64,000 nucleotides of DNA. Source: Ureibacillus acetophenoni (GTDB taxonomy: Bacteria > Bacillota > Bacilli > Bacillales_A > Planococcaceae). This document shows, piece after piece, positions 56,137 through 64,000 of this stretch. Location: positions 62,001 through 126,000 of the forward strand of contig NZ_OBQC01000009.1 in NCBI RefSeq assembly GCF_900220965.1. The letters are read 5' to 3'. The position numbers were made by a program, and so were the translations under genes. The notes under the pieces are model-generated. The model worked only from the letters and a program-made list of their open reading frames with translations. It had not been told where the DNA came from and made no database searches. The first letter of the stretch is position 1. Each line of letters opens with the position of its first letter.

Positions 56137-56373
56137 ATGACAGAATTAGAACAAAAACAACAAGTACAAGAAGTTTTAGATAAATTACGTCCATTCTTAT
56201 TACGCGATGGTGGAGACTGTGAATTAGTAGATATAGAAGATGGTATCGTTCGTTTACGTCTTTTAGGAGCTTGCGGTAGTTGCCCAAGTTCTACAATTAC
56301 ATTAAAAGCAGGTATTGAACGTGCACTTTTAGAAGAAGTACCTGGAATTATTGAAGTAGAGCAAGTATTCTAA
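56137..56373 (+). CDS. nifU: YutI: NifU-like Fe-S scaffold protein
   Basis: A 78-residue stand-alone NifU C-terminal (Nfu) domain. Cys46 and Cys49 in GACGSCPSS hold a transient [4Fe-4S] cluster between two molecules. It carries clusters from the SUF scaffold to clients. GAAAGGAG precedes the ATG. In B. subtilis this is yutI. It is divergent from yuzD and followed by a terminator. Confidence 0.92.
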   Translation: MTELEQKQQVQEVLDKLRPFLLRDGGDCELVDIEDGIVRLRLLGACGSCPSSTITLKAGIERALLEEVPGIIEVEQVF

Positions 56374-56387
56374 TTACCAACAGTTTG

Positions 56388-56424
56388 GCTGTCTAATTTG
56401 TAATCAATTAGGCAGCCTTTTTCT
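56388..56424 (+). terminator. Rho-independent terminator of the NifU-like gene
   Basis: GGCTGTCTAATT and AATTAGGCAGCC form a stem with one wobble, followed by five T. Confidence 0.88.
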
Positions 56425-56439
56425 CATTAAACGCTTTAC

Positions 56440-57135
56440 TTAATTTGTCCTTACTTTTTCACGTTCTTCGCGAACGAGTTGCCATTGTTCTTTTGCCATT
56501 TCAATTAATTTCGCTTCTCCACCAATGCTTTGTTTTTCAATTACTTTGGAGAAGAATCGAGTTGCATTTTCTAAGTCATTTATTCTACGGGAAAGTTCCG
56601 CTATCAAATACATAATTCGTACACTAGACATCTGTGTACCCGCATAATCTTCCACAGAGAAGGATTCAATGTAATAATCACGGGCCATTTTCATAAAACG
56701 GTTTTCTTGGTCTTCATTTTCTAAAGAACGATACATCCAAGCAAGTCGAAGGGATAAGCCAGCGAGAGAAACGAATTTTTCCTTTTTAATTGTTCCACAT
56801 ACTAACGCTAGCTTATATGCTTCAATAGCTTTAGAAATGGTTCTTTCACCATTAAAATCGTGTTTAACCCATTTTTTTGTAATTTGCTCTTCAATTACCT
56901 GACGTACACCTGGTGCAAAATACTTTGAGAAATCTTCTGTGAAAGAAAACCCACAATGCTCACAAACGAACACGTTATAATAAAGGCCAATTACGTTAGG
57001 ATCACTGTATATAGGGCGAAAATCTGTATCCGTTTTATCAATTTTTATAAATTTCGAACGTACTTTATAAGACGGGAATTTCTTACTACAATAAATGCAT
57101 TCAATCTGTTTTTCATAGAACGGTGTAATTTCCAT
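56440..57135 (-). CDS. DUF2225 protein with zinc ribbon and TPR-like helices
   Basis: A 231-residue DUF2225 protein. The N-terminal zinc ribbon uses CIYCSKKF and VCEHCGFSF. The C-terminal part, about residues 90-225, is helical and TPR-like. There is no signal peptide or membrane segment. Relatives occur in many Firmicutes with no known function. The TPR part suggests it binds other proteins. GAAGGAG lies before the ATG. Confidence 0.85.
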   Translation of the reverse strand: MEITPFYEKQIECIYCSKKFPSYKVRSKFIKIDKTDTDFRPIYSDPNVIGLYYNVFVCEHCGFSFTEDFSKYFAPGVRQVIEEQITKKWVKHDFNGERTISKAIEAYKLALVCGTIKKEKFVSLAGLSLRLAWMYRSLENEDQENRFMKMARDYYIESFSVEDYAGTQMSSVRIMYLIAELSRRINDLENATRFFSKVIEKQSIGGEAKLIEMAKEQWQLVREEREKVRTN

Positions 57136-57293
57136 AATTTACACTCCTTCATATACCAATCTATATGACTATTATAACAGCAATTTTATTTTATATGTGA
57201 AGCAAAGTACCTATTTTTGAATAAGCAGTATGGTTGTATTAATAAGCAAAAAATTGTTATCATATATGTAGCAGAAGAAGGAAGGTGACAGGG

Positions 57294-57671
57294 ATGACAA
57301 GTGAAAAGAAAGTAGTTAATTTAACAGAAGCAGCAGCTTTTCGTATTAAAGAGATGCAAGAGCATAACGAAGAACAAGGTTCATATTTACGTGTTCTTGT
57401 ACACGGCGGTGGATGTAGTGGATTGTCATATGGCATGAATTTTGACCAAAATTTAGATGAAGAAAAAGATTATACAGATGAACAACACGGCATCAAAATT
57501 CTTGTTTCCCGTGAAGATGCACCAATCATAACGGGAACAAAAATTGACTATAAGCAATCACTTATGGGTGGCGGCTTTACAATCGACAATCCGAACGCTA
57601 TCGCATCTTGCGGTTGTGGAACTTCATTTAGAACAGCAAAAGTAACAGGTACGCCTGAAGTTTGTGAATAA
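57294..57671 (+). CDS. yutM: YutM: A-type Fe-S carrier (IscA/SufA/ErpA family)
   Basis: A 125-residue A-type carrier protein. The three cluster Cys are Cys41 in HGGGCSGLSYG and Cys106 and Cys108 in ASCGCGTSF. It moves clusters from the SUF scaffold to clients. ATG 57294 follows GGAAGGTG; the in-frame GTG at 57285 overlaps it. With sufCDSUB and the NifU-like gene, this window holds most of the cell's Fe-S pathway. Confidence 0.94.
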   Translation: MTSEKKVVNLTEAAAFRIKEMQEHNEEQGSYLRVLVHGGGCSGLSYGMNFDQNLDEEKDYTDEQHGIKILVSREDAPIITGTKIDYKQSLMGGGFTIDNPNAIASCGCGTSFRTAKVTGTPEVCE

Positions 57672-57694
57672 TTAATAATAACAAGACAAATAGA

Positions 57695-57727
57695 ACTCAT
57701 CCTTTTAATTTAATGGATGAGTTTTTC
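57695..57727 (+). terminator. Rho-independent terminator of yutM
   Basis: ACTCATCC and GGATGAGT form the stem, followed by five T. Confidence 0.85.
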
Positions 57728-57792
57728 TATTGTATAAATTCATAAAATGTATAATAGAGATAAGGAAATATTGCAAAGGGTGAGTTGTTAGA

Positions 57793-58296
57793 ATGAAAAA
57801 GGATCGAGGGAAAGTTTGGTTAGGGGTTGCAGGGGTAGTCATTAATTCTGAAGGAAAATGGCTTGTGGTGAAAAAAACATATAGTGGCTTAAAAGGAGTA
57901 TGGTCATTACCAGCTGGATTTGTGAAATTTGGTGAAACTGCAGATGAAGCTGTTGTGCGTGAAGTAAAAGAAGAGACGGGACTAGATTGCGAAGTGACAG
58001 GGTTAATCGGATTACGGACAGGTGTTATTAGACATGAAATTAGTGATAATATGGCGATTTTCTACTGCCAGCCAATGGATGAACACCAATCCTTCACTAT
58101 TCAAGAAAAAGAGATTTCCGAAGTGAAATGGTTAACTGTAGAAGAACTTGTACACGGCGGAGAAGCTTCTGTAATGTTAAGAGAAATGGCTAGCCATGAA
58201 CTGAAAAATCATCAGTTAATGAAAAATGAAGGAATAAACCCTGGGGATGTATTTGAATATTCTTCCTATAAACTATTTTTCAATAAAGGAATATAA
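57793..58296 (+). CDS. NUDIX hydrolase
   Basis: A 167-residue NUDIX protein. The Nudix box fits perfectly: GFVKFGE, seven residues, then REVKEETGL. It should cleave a nucleoside diphosphate linked to some other group. AAAGGGTG precedes the ATG. There is no second domain that reveals the substrate. It appears to be a single-gene unit upstream of cstA. Confidence 0.9.
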   Translation: MKKDRGKVWLGVAGVVINSEGKWLVVKKTYSGLKGVWSLPAGFVKFGETADEAVVREVKEETGLDCEVTGLIGLRTGVIRHEISDNMAIFYCQPMDEHQSFTIQEKEISEVKWLTVEELVHGGEASVMLREMASHELKNHQLMKNEGINPGDVFEYSSYKLFFNKGI

Positions 58297-58466
58297 CATA
58301 TTGAATTCATTACTATTTATTAATTTTTATTAAATTTTACTTATTGCATAGAAACTTTCATAGACTCATATCTTATGAAAAAGTGCTCGAGCAAACTTTT
58401 ACTTATCAAAATTTAGTGTAGATGTATAGTCAGTGTCTAATTATTAAGGTAAGATCGGAGGTTGCT

Positions 58467-60266
58467 GTGAACGCATTATCTATTGTAATAGGTGCGATTT
58501 GCGTACTTGTTATAGGATATCGTTTATATGGATATTTCTTCACTAAGAAAGTATTACGCTTAAATGAAAAAGAATATACACCTGCACATGAGTTCAAGGA
58601 TGGTAAAGACTACGTTCCTACTAATAAGTGGGTTGCTTTTGGTCACCATTTCGCGGCGATTGCTGCTGCCGGTCCTTTAGTAGGTCCAGTGCTTGCTGCA
58701 CAATTTGGTTATTTACCTGGACTTCTATGGTTACTAATAGGAGCTGTAATTGGTGGGGCTGTACATGATGCAGTTGTGTTATTTGCTTCCATGCGACGTA
58801 AAGGGAAATCGCTATCAGAAGTAATGAAAGAAGAACTCGGACCAGTAGCTGGATTTTGTACAGGTCTAGCGATGTTGTTCATCATTACAATAACAATGGC
58901 TGGACTGTCAATGGTAGTTCTGGGCGCATTAGAACGTAACCCTTGGGGAACGTTTGCTGTTGCGATTACAATTCCAATCGCGATGCTTGTTGGGATTGCA
59001 TATAAGAAAACAGGTAATTTAGTAAGAACATCGGCAGTTGGTTTTATTTTATTAATGATTGGTGTCTTTATTGGGCCGATGATTCAGGGTACGGCTTTAG
59101 GTGATTTTTTAACGTTTGACCGTGATACATTAGCAATTATTCTACCTGTTTATGCGTTCTTTGCAGCTGCACTTCCTGTTTGGTTCTTATTAGCACCAAG
59201 GGATTATTTAAGTAGCTTTATGAAAATTGGTGTGTTTATAGCGCTAATTATCGGGGTGTTTATTGTAAACCCTGTTATTCACTTCCCAGCAGTAACGGAA
59301 TTCGTGTACGGTGGAGGACCGATTATTGCAGGTCCGGTCTGGCCGTTTGTATCTATTACAATTGCCTGTGGTGCGATTTCAGGGTTCCATGCATTTATCG
59401 GATCTGGTACAACACCAAAAATGTTAAATCGTTGGGAAGATATTCGTGTCGTTGGCTTTGGTGCAATGTTAGTTGAAAGTTTAGTAGGGGTCATGGCATT
59501 AGTAGCAGCGACATCACTACTACCAGGAGATTACTTTGCAATTAATGCATCACCTGCAGTATTTGCAACGCTAGGAATGGAAACTACGAACCTAGCATCA
59601 TTATCACAAACTATAGGTATGGACTTAGAAGGACGAACAGGTGGAGCTGTTTCGTTAGCAGTCGGGATGACACAGATCTTTATAGGAATTCCTTGGTTTG
59701 CAGAAATGGCATCGTTCTTCTATCAGTTTGTCATCATGTTCGAGGCTGTATTTATTTTAACTGCGATTGATGCAGGTACTCGTGTAGCACGTTACCTCAT
59801 TCAAGACTTCTTGGGAGATGCGTTTAAGCCGTTGAAACGGACGGATTGGTTACCCGGGAACCTTTTTGCAAGTGCTCTAGCCTGTGTTATGTGGGGGTAT
59901 TTATTGTACTCAGGTGAAATTGGAACAATATGGGCATTATTCGGTGTATCTAACCAATTAATGGCTTCGATTGGTTTAGTGTTAGGGGCTACAGTCATCC
60001 TTAAAATGGCAACGAAACGAATCTATGTGTTAACTTGTATCATACCGTTAATGTATCTATATATTACCGTCAACGTAGCGGGTGTGTGGATGATAGTGAA
60101 TGTATATTGGAATAGTGATGCAGGCGGTTATTCTACTTTAAACGGTATATTATCAATCATCATGCTAATTCTAGGTCTAATTATTGTTGTAACTGCAGTG
60201 AGAAAGTGGAAGAAGCTTTGGAATAGCCCAAGGTTTGTTAATGGCAGGGCTATCAGAGCGGTATAA
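58467..60266 (+). CDS. cstA: CstA-family carbon starvation protein / pyruvate-peptide transporter
   Basis: A 599-residue membrane protein of the CstA family with about 16 hydrophobic segments. Family motifs include FGHHFAAIAAAGPLVGPVLA, GAVHDAVVLFASMRRKGKS and FHAFIGSGTTPKM. In E. coli, CstA and relatives take up pyruvate or peptides in starvation. GTG 58467 follows CGGAGG by six bases; the frame is open to 58422. The substrate here is not established. It is followed by a terminator. Confidence 0.92.
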   Translation: MNALSIVIGAICVLVIGYRLYGYFFTKKVLRLNEKEYTPAHEFKDGKDYVPTNKWVAFGHHFAAIAAAGPLVGPVLAAQFGYLPGLLWLLIGAVIGGAVHDAVVLFASMRRKGKSLSEVMKEELGPVAGFCTGLAMLFIITITMAGLSMVVLGALERNPWGTFAVAITIPIAMLVGIAYKKTGNLVRTSAVGFILLMIGVFIGPMIQGTALGDFLTFDRDTLAIILPVYAFFAAALPVWFLLAPRDYLSSFMKIGVFIALIIGVFIVNPVIHFPAVTEFVYGGGPIIAGPVWPFVSITIACGAISGFHAFIGSGTTPKMLNRWEDIRVVGFGAMLVESLVGVMALVAATSLLPGDYFAINASPAVFATLGMETTNLASLSQTIGMDLEGRTGGAVSLAVGMTQIFIGIPWFAEMASFFYQFVIMFEAVFILTAIDAGTRVARYLIQDFLGDAFKPLKRTDWLPGNLFASALACVMWGYLLYSGEIGTIWALFGVSNQLMASIGLVLGATVILKMATKRIYVLTCIIPLMYLYITVNVAGVWMIVNVYWNSDAGGYSTLNGILSIIMLILGLIIVVTAVRKWKKLWNSPRFVNGRAIRAV

Positions 60267-60274
60267 TTAATAAA

Positions 60275-60312
60275 CTGGCGTACTCTACTTTGAGTACGCT
60301 TGTTTTTTATTG
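60275..60312 (+). terminator. Rho-independent terminator of cstA
   Basis: GCGTACTCT and AGAGTACGC-like arms (GCGTACTC/GAGTACGC) form a stem, followed by a T-rich tract. Confidence 0.88.
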
Positions 60313-60341
60313 GGAATGAAAATTTCAATTTTGTCTATTAC

Positions 60342-60416
60342 CGAAATTGCCATACGACTTATCCAAAATTATGTGCAATTTGCACTTAATTTTAAATAAG
60401 TCGTATCCAGATTTCG
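60342..60416. repeat. Long 75-bp imperfect palindrome
   Basis: CGAAAT (60342) pairs with ATTTCG (to 60416); then ATACGACTTAT pairs with ATAAGTCGTAT, AAATTA-like with TAATTT, and GTGCAA with TTGCAC at the tip. Most of its length is paired. It lies in the 333-bp gap between cstA and yuiB, has no T run and no coding capacity. The other bases of this gap are AT-rich with only a promoter. Confidence 0.75.
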
Positions 60417-60541
60417 CCAGAGGATCAATTTTAAATTTTGAAATTCGACTGGCCATTCGGTTACCTTAAATAAACATTAACTTTAGATATTTTATTCATA
60501 CTCTGGTCATCACAAAGCCGACTCACTCTCTACTTTTCTAT

Positions 60542-60570
60542 TTGAAAGCGTTTCATATATAGGTTACACT
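60542..60570 (+). promoter_or_regulatory. Sigma-A promoter of yuiB
   Basis: TTGAAA (60542-60547), a 17-bp spacer and TACACT (60565-60570). TGAAAGCGTTTCA overlaps the -35 and resembles a CcpA cre site, but is one base short of the usual 14-bp form. Confidence 0.6.
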
Positions 60571-60599
60571 AGTTAAGAGAAAATCGGAGGTATACATAG

Positions 60600-60929
60600 A
60601 TGAGTGGTTCAGTTTCCATAGTTCAATTAATAATATCAATCGTACTATTCTTTGTTATGTTCTTTGGTATTGGATTTTTATTAAACATGCTTCTACGTAT
60701 GACATGGTTAATGGTAATTGTTTACCCAATCGTTGTCATATTTATCATTGATGAAGTTAGTTTCTTAGATTACATATTTAAAGCAGGTACAGCTTTCCCT
60801 GCGTTATGGGATAAAATTCTCTCATTACAAGTTGTTGATATTGCAATTTTAGTTGGGGGATTTGCAGGGGCAATCGTTGCTGGAATTGTAATCTTGTTTT
60901 TACGAAAAAGCGGTTACCGGATGTTTTAA
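60600..60929 (+). CDS. yuiB: YuiB-like membrane protein
   Basis: A 109-residue protein of the YuiB family with three hydrophobic segments (about residues 8-32, 36-50 and 78-100). It has no charged catalytic motif. CGGAGG precedes the ATG. In B. subtilis yuiB lies in the same gene group as yuiD and yuiE. The function is unknown. Confidence 0.87.
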   Translation: MSGSVSIVQLIISIVLFFVMFFGIGFLLNMLLRMTWLMVIVYPIVVIFIIDEVSFLDYIFKAGTAFPALWDKILSLQVVDIAILVGGFAGAIVAGIVILFLRKSGYRMF

Positions 60930-60949
60930 CGATTTCCACAACTTTAATG

Positions 60950-60990
60950 AAGAAAAAAAGTGCTATCGTTTTTCGATGGCACTTTTTTTA
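60950..60990. terminator. Bidirectional terminator between yuiB and yuiD
   Basis: AAAAAAAGTGCTATCG and CGATGGCACTTTTTTT form a stem with A/T runs on each side. Confidence 0.92.
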
Positions 60991-61464
60991 ACCAATAAAA
61001 TTGTAATAAATGATAGCGATCAGTATCCCTGTAACGGCACCTGATAATACTTCACTAGGCTTATGACCTAATAATGTTTTTAGTTCTTCGTGTTTCTCTT
61101 CTTGAGATTTGTCTGGCCATCTAGAGATTTCTTTAAAAAATACATGTAAATCATCTCGTATTTGGTTCAGCGCTGCAGCATGTTGTCCAGCTTGGTAACG
61201 AACACCACTTGCATCATACATGACAATCCCAGCAAACATTGCGGCTACTGCGAAGGTAGGGGAGCTTAAGCCGGTTTCAAACCCAACTGCAGTTGCTAAA
61301 CTTGTTACAGCAGCTGAATGAGAACTTGGCATACCGCCTGTTGATGTTAATAGCGACCAATTCACCTTTTTCGTAAGAACGAAATGAATAGGAACTTTGA
61401 TGAATTGTGCGAACAGAATAGAAAATAATGCTAATAATAAAGGTGTATTCTGTAATAATGCCAA
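60988..61464 (-). CDS. yuiD: YuiD-like divergent PAP2 family membrane protein
   Basis: A 158-residue protein of the divergent PAP2 (DUF212) family. The phosphatase-like motif GGMPSSHSAAVTSLA is present, with YDASGVRYQAGQHAAALN following. About four hydrophobic segments. PAP2 relatives act on lipid phosphates, but this branch is uncharacterised. GGTAGGG stands before the ATG. Position next to yuiB and pepA (yuiE) matches B. subtilis. Confidence 0.9.
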   Translation of the reverse strand: MALLQNTPLLLALFSILFAQFIKVPIHFVLTKKVNWSLLTSTGGMPSSHSAAVTSLATAVGFETGLSSPTFAVAAMFAGIVMYDASGVRYQAGQHAAALNQIRDDLHVFFKEISRWPDKSQEEKHEELKTLLGHKPSEVLSGAVTGILIAIIYYNFIG

Positions 61465-61612
61465 AACGAAAAATCCCTACCTTTCTTATTTTATAAAATA
61501 AAGTATAGCATAATTATCTTTTAAGAAATAACAGATTCTTCATTAAATTCACTTTATATTATTGTAAATTTCATTTATGTTATAAAATAGGAATTATGGG
61601 AGGAGTTCAAAA

Positions 61613-63136
61613 ATGAAAATATTAAAAGAAACAAAAGCGTTTGAAACTGTAACATCTGAATTACTTATTATTGGCGTAAGAAAAAATTCGAATCAAGTAA
61701 AAGGATGGGAACAGTTTATTTCCTTTTTTGGAGATTCATTTGAAGAATTTATCAAATCAGGAGATATTGATACTGGCTCAAAAAAATTAACGAAAATTCC
61801 TGTTATTACGTCGAATCAAAATCTAAAAAGAATTTTATTTGTTGGATTAGGTGACCAAAAAACATTAACTGACCAAATTCTAAGAGAAACATTTGGTTTA
61901 GTTGGGAAAGAATTAAAGAAATTAAAAGCAACAAACATCTCAATTTGGCTGGAATCATTTACAGCTGCACCAATTGATGAAAACGACATTGCCTTTTTAT
62001 CTGCTGAAGGAATTGGAATGGGATATTATACAATCCCTCACTATAAAACAACATCAAATGAACCTAACACTTACATTGAGTCAGTTGAATTTGTAACAGA
62101 AGCGGATATTGATGAACTTGTTGCAAGTTTCAAGGTTGGGAAAGTATATGCTGACTCAGTAAATGAAGCAAGAAGTTTAGTAAATAAACCACCAAATCTT
62201 CTAACAGCACCTGACCTTGCAGATTATGCTGTTGAACTGGCTAAACAATATGATTTCGAAGTTGAAATTTTAAACAAAGCTGAACTTGAAGAGCTTGGAA
62301 TGGGTGGAATTTTAGCGGTTAACCGTGGATCTTCTATTGAACCACGATTAATTACATTAAAATATAAAGCAACAGAAGAGTGGGATCAAGTTGTTGGTTT
62401 AGTAGGAAAAGGTGTCACTTATGATACAGGTGGTTACTCTATTAAACCGAAAGCAAGTATGGTCGGCATGAAAGGTGATATGGGTGGAGCTGCTGCAGTT
62501 CTAGGAGCAATGAGAATTGTTGGTGAAACAAGACCTGACCAAAATGTTGTTGCTGTAATCGGTGCAACAGATAATATGATTTCAAGTGATGCGATGAAAC
62601 CAGATGATATTATTACTACCTATAGTGGGAAAACAGTAGAGAATTTAAATTCGGATGCGGAAGGACGTCTTGTATTAGCTGATGCAGTTACTTACGCAAA
62701 ACAACAAGGAGCTAATTACTTAATTGACGTAGCAACTCTTACTGGAGGAGTAATCACTGCATTAGGTTTCGATAAAACAGGAGCTCTTTCAAATAACGAA
62801 GCATTTTTCGATGCATTTATCGAAGCAAGTATCGAAACAGGCGAATTTGTTTGGGGTATGCCGTTAACAGAAAACGATAAAAAACGAATTCGTAAATCTG
62901 ATGTTGCTGATTTAAACAATTCACCAGGTAGCGATGGTCATATGATTTTTGGTGGCGGATTTGTAGGGGAGTTTGTAGAAAACACTCCATGGATCCATCT
63001 AGACATTGCTGGAACTTCTGATTCAAAATCAGGAAATGATATAGGTCCAAAAGGTGGAACAGGTGTGATGGTTCGTACAATGGCAACATTTATAGAACGA
63101 TTCCAAGAATTACAACAAGAACGAAATAGTTTTTAA
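61613..63136 (+). CDS. pepA: Leucyl aminopeptidase (M17)
   Basis: A 507-residue cytosolic M17 aminopeptidase with two metals. The catalytic domain starts near residue 170 and contains GKGVTYDTGGYSIKP, MKGDMGGAAAVLGAM and the signature NLNSDAEGRLVLADAV. It removes N-terminal residues from peptides and fits the peptide-uptake genes in this window. GGGAGG precedes the ATG. It is called yuiE in B. subtilis. Confidence 0.95.
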   Translation: MKILKETKAFETVTSELLIIGVRKNSNQVKGWEQFISFFGDSFEEFIKSGDIDTGSKKLTKIPVITSNQNLKRILFVGLGDQKTLTDQILRETFGLVGKELKKLKATNISIWLESFTAAPIDENDIAFLSAEGIGMGYYTIPHYKTTSNEPNTYIESVEFVTEADIDELVASFKVGKVYADSVNEARSLVNKPPNLLTAPDLADYAVELAKQYDFEVEILNKAELEELGMGGILAVNRGSSIEPRLITLKYKATEEWDQVVGLVGKGVTYDTGGYSIKPKASMVGMKGDMGGAAAVLGAMRIVGETRPDQNVVAVIGATDNMISSDAMKPDDIITTYSGKTVENLNSDAEGRLVLADAVTYAKQQGANYLIDVATLTGGVITALGFDKTGALSNNEAFFDAFIEASIETGEFVWGMPLTENDKKRIRKSDVADLNNSPGSDGHMIFGGGFVGEFVENTPWIHLDIAGTSDSKSGNDIGPKGGTGVMVRTMATFIERFQELQQERNSF

Positions 63137-63218
63137 CTAGTCACTAAAATCTTAATAGGCAACTGCATAACTACTCTTCCTTTTCTAACATATGTTACAA
63201 AAGAAAAGGAGGAATAGT

Positions 63219-63428
63219 ATGACAAATTATTATAGAGGCGGCTATGGAGGCGGCGGCTATGGTTTTGGTTATCCATTTTTAGGTGGATTACTAGGCGGAT
63301 TTCTAGGTAATGTTCTTTACCCAGATAATTATCGTTATCCACATTACTACAGACCACCGTATTATAGACCTTATCCGTACCAACCATATTATCACTATCC
63401 TAGAAGACATCATAGAAGATACTATTAA
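63219..63428 (+). CDS. Small Gly/Tyr/Pro-rich protein, possibly spore-coat-like
   Basis: A 69-residue low-complexity protein. Residues about 6-20 are Gly/Tyr-rich, a short hydrophobic GGLLGGFLGNVLY follows, and the last 35 residues are repeats of Tyr, Pro, Arg and His (YRPPYYRPYPYQPYYHY). The composition is like small coat proteins of Bacillus spores, but this is only a resemblance. ATG 63219 follows AAAGGAGG; the frame is open to 63192. Own terminator. Confidence 0.75.
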   Translation: MTNYYRGGYGGGGYGFGYPFLGGLLGGFLGNVLYPDNYRYPHYYRPPYYRPYPYQPYYHYPRRHHRRYY

Positions 63429-63432
63429 AATG

Positions 63433-63459
63433 AAGCGCGACATGTTCGCGCTTTTTTCT
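63433..63459 (+). terminator. Rho-independent terminator
   Basis: AGCGCGA and TTCGCGCT form a stem with a short loop, followed by six T. The next 180 bp hold nothing recognised. Confidence 0.9.
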
Positions 63460-63639
63460 TTTCAATACGAATTGTATTGAAAAGGAAAACAGGGAATAGT
63501 GATAAGAAAGAATTATTAAAAACTATTATACAAGCTCATCTTTAAAGTATTGATATAGAGTAAATCTTTAACTAATTTGAAAGATACTATTGAAATGAAA
63601 GTTAGGATTCGTATCTTCGTTAAATAGCTAAATGTAATT

Positions 63640-63666
63640 AAAAAGGAGCATCTATTTGATGCTCCC
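63640..63666 (-). terminator. Rho-independent terminator of the mnh/mrp operon
   Basis: A perfect 8-bp stem (GGAGCATC against GATGCTCC) followed, on the minus strand, by five T. Confidence 0.85.
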
Positions 63667-63701
63667 TAGAAATGACAAGCGCAGAAAAAACGCTTCTTTG
63701 T

Positions 63702-64000
63702 TTATATTTTTTTATTTTTCAATTTTCCCTTAAATTCCTCTTTTAAATCGTCGCGAACTGTTCCTGACCAAGGTTTAACTCCTGCAATATACGAAGACCG
63801 GCTCATTATATGAGCACCAACCGGACCAGTAATGAATAAGAATACGACACCTAAGAGAATTCCAGGGTTAAAATGATTTTCATTTAACCAAAAGTGAAAA
63901 AATACACCTAATAGAATACACATAACGCCTAAAGTTGAACTTTTGGATGCTGCATGTGATCTTGAGTACAAATCAGGTAAACGAACAAGACCAATTACTG
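63702..64000 (-). CDS. mnhG: MnhG/MrpG Na+/H+ antiporter subunit (5' end outside window)
   Basis: This is the G subunit of the multi-subunit Mrp/Mnh Na+/H+ antiporter. The reading frame is open to the window edge and encodes VIGLVRLPDLYSRSHAASKS, the family's LPDxYxRxHAxxKS motif; so the start lies beyond 64000. Two hydrophobic segments follow (about GVMCILLGVFFHF and GILLGVVFLFITGPVGA), then a basic tail. G is commonly the last gene of the mrp operon, which fits the terminator just downstream. Confidence 0.92.
   Translation of the reverse strand, partial: VIGLVRLPDLYSRSHAASKSSTLGVMCILLGVFFHFWLNENHFNPGILLGVVFLFITGPVGAHIMSRSSYIAGVKPWSGTVRDDLKEEFKGKLKNKKI

Noticed and set aside
60544-60556. 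CcpA cre site in the yuiB promoter
   Set aside because: TGAAAGCGTTTCA is palindromic but has 13 instead of 14 positions, so the match to the cre consensus is incomplete; noted only in the promoter entry.
63133-63387. 84-codon minus-strand frame
   Set aside because: It is antisense to the Gly/Tyr-rich small protein, which has a strong ribosome binding site and terminator.

Overview
This window is a chromosomal segment of a low-G+C, endospore-forming member of the Bacillales. The gene order follows Bacillus subtilis blocks closely (fadNAE-yusI-gcvH-yusF-yusE-metNPQ; sufCDSUB-yunFED-yunB-lipA-yutDCEF-yuzB-yutJ-yuzD-yutI). Germination genes (gerA type), yunB and a ytaF-like gene point to sporulation. 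Sequence style suggests the Lysinibacillus/Solibacillus side of the order (Caryophanaceae/Planococcaceae), but that is inference. I saw no rRNA, tRNA, prophage, insertion sequence or CRISPR array.

Layout. 1-2 kb: minus-strand germinant receptor genes, the permease gene broken at a T8 run. 2.4-5.5 kb: brnQ and a POT peptide transporter. 5.9-6.1 kb: a likely 6S RNA with its own promoter and terminator. 6.2-9.8 kb: a YtaF-like membrane protein with an EF-hand-like loop and a Ca2+-type P-ATPase. 9.8-18.3 kb: a GNAT, a phosphatase, the YdjG/YdjI-like membrane-stress pair, a FemAB-like protein, the YpcP exonuclease, a C39-like protein and a HAD nucleotidase. 18.7-19.4 kb: a tautomerase and a thioredoxin. 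19.7-25.3 kb: fadN-fadA-fadE under a perfect FadR-type operator. 25.4-30.6 kb: yusI, gcvH, yusF, yusE and an S-box-controlled methionine transporter. 30.7-37.7 kb: gltC divergent from gltB-gltD. 39.4-44.6 kb: sufCDSUB. 44.8-53.1 kb: yunF-yunE-yunD, an HD-GYP protein, yunB, lipA and the yut genes. 54.1-58.3 kb: yuzB, yutJ with two Rex-type operators, yuzD, a NifU-like scaffold, an A-type Fe-S carrier and a NUDIX hydrolase. 58.5-64 kb: cstA, yuiB, yuiD, pepA, a Gly/Tyr-rich small protein and a truncated mnhG.

How the genes work together. The main themes are Fe-S biogenesis and its clients (sufCDSUB, NifU-like, A-type carrier, lipA, gltBD, with gcvH as a lipoyl acceptor), fatty acid degradation, methionine/glutamate/branched-chain amino acid supply, redox control (YutJ with Rex sites) and sporulation/germination.

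The most unusual content is intergenic. Five loci (about 2.1, 16.4, 18.3, 37.8 and 53.3 kb) carry tandem arrays of imperfect hairpins repeated almost exactly every 52 bp (51 at the first locus). The stem sequences differ between and within arrays, yet pairing, loop size and register are kept. I do not recognise this family. There are also a two-copy dispersed structured element (14.1 and 26.6 kb), a folded element between fadA and fadE, a leader with competing pairings ahead of lipA, and a terminator-like hairpin that contains the yunB ribosome binding site.
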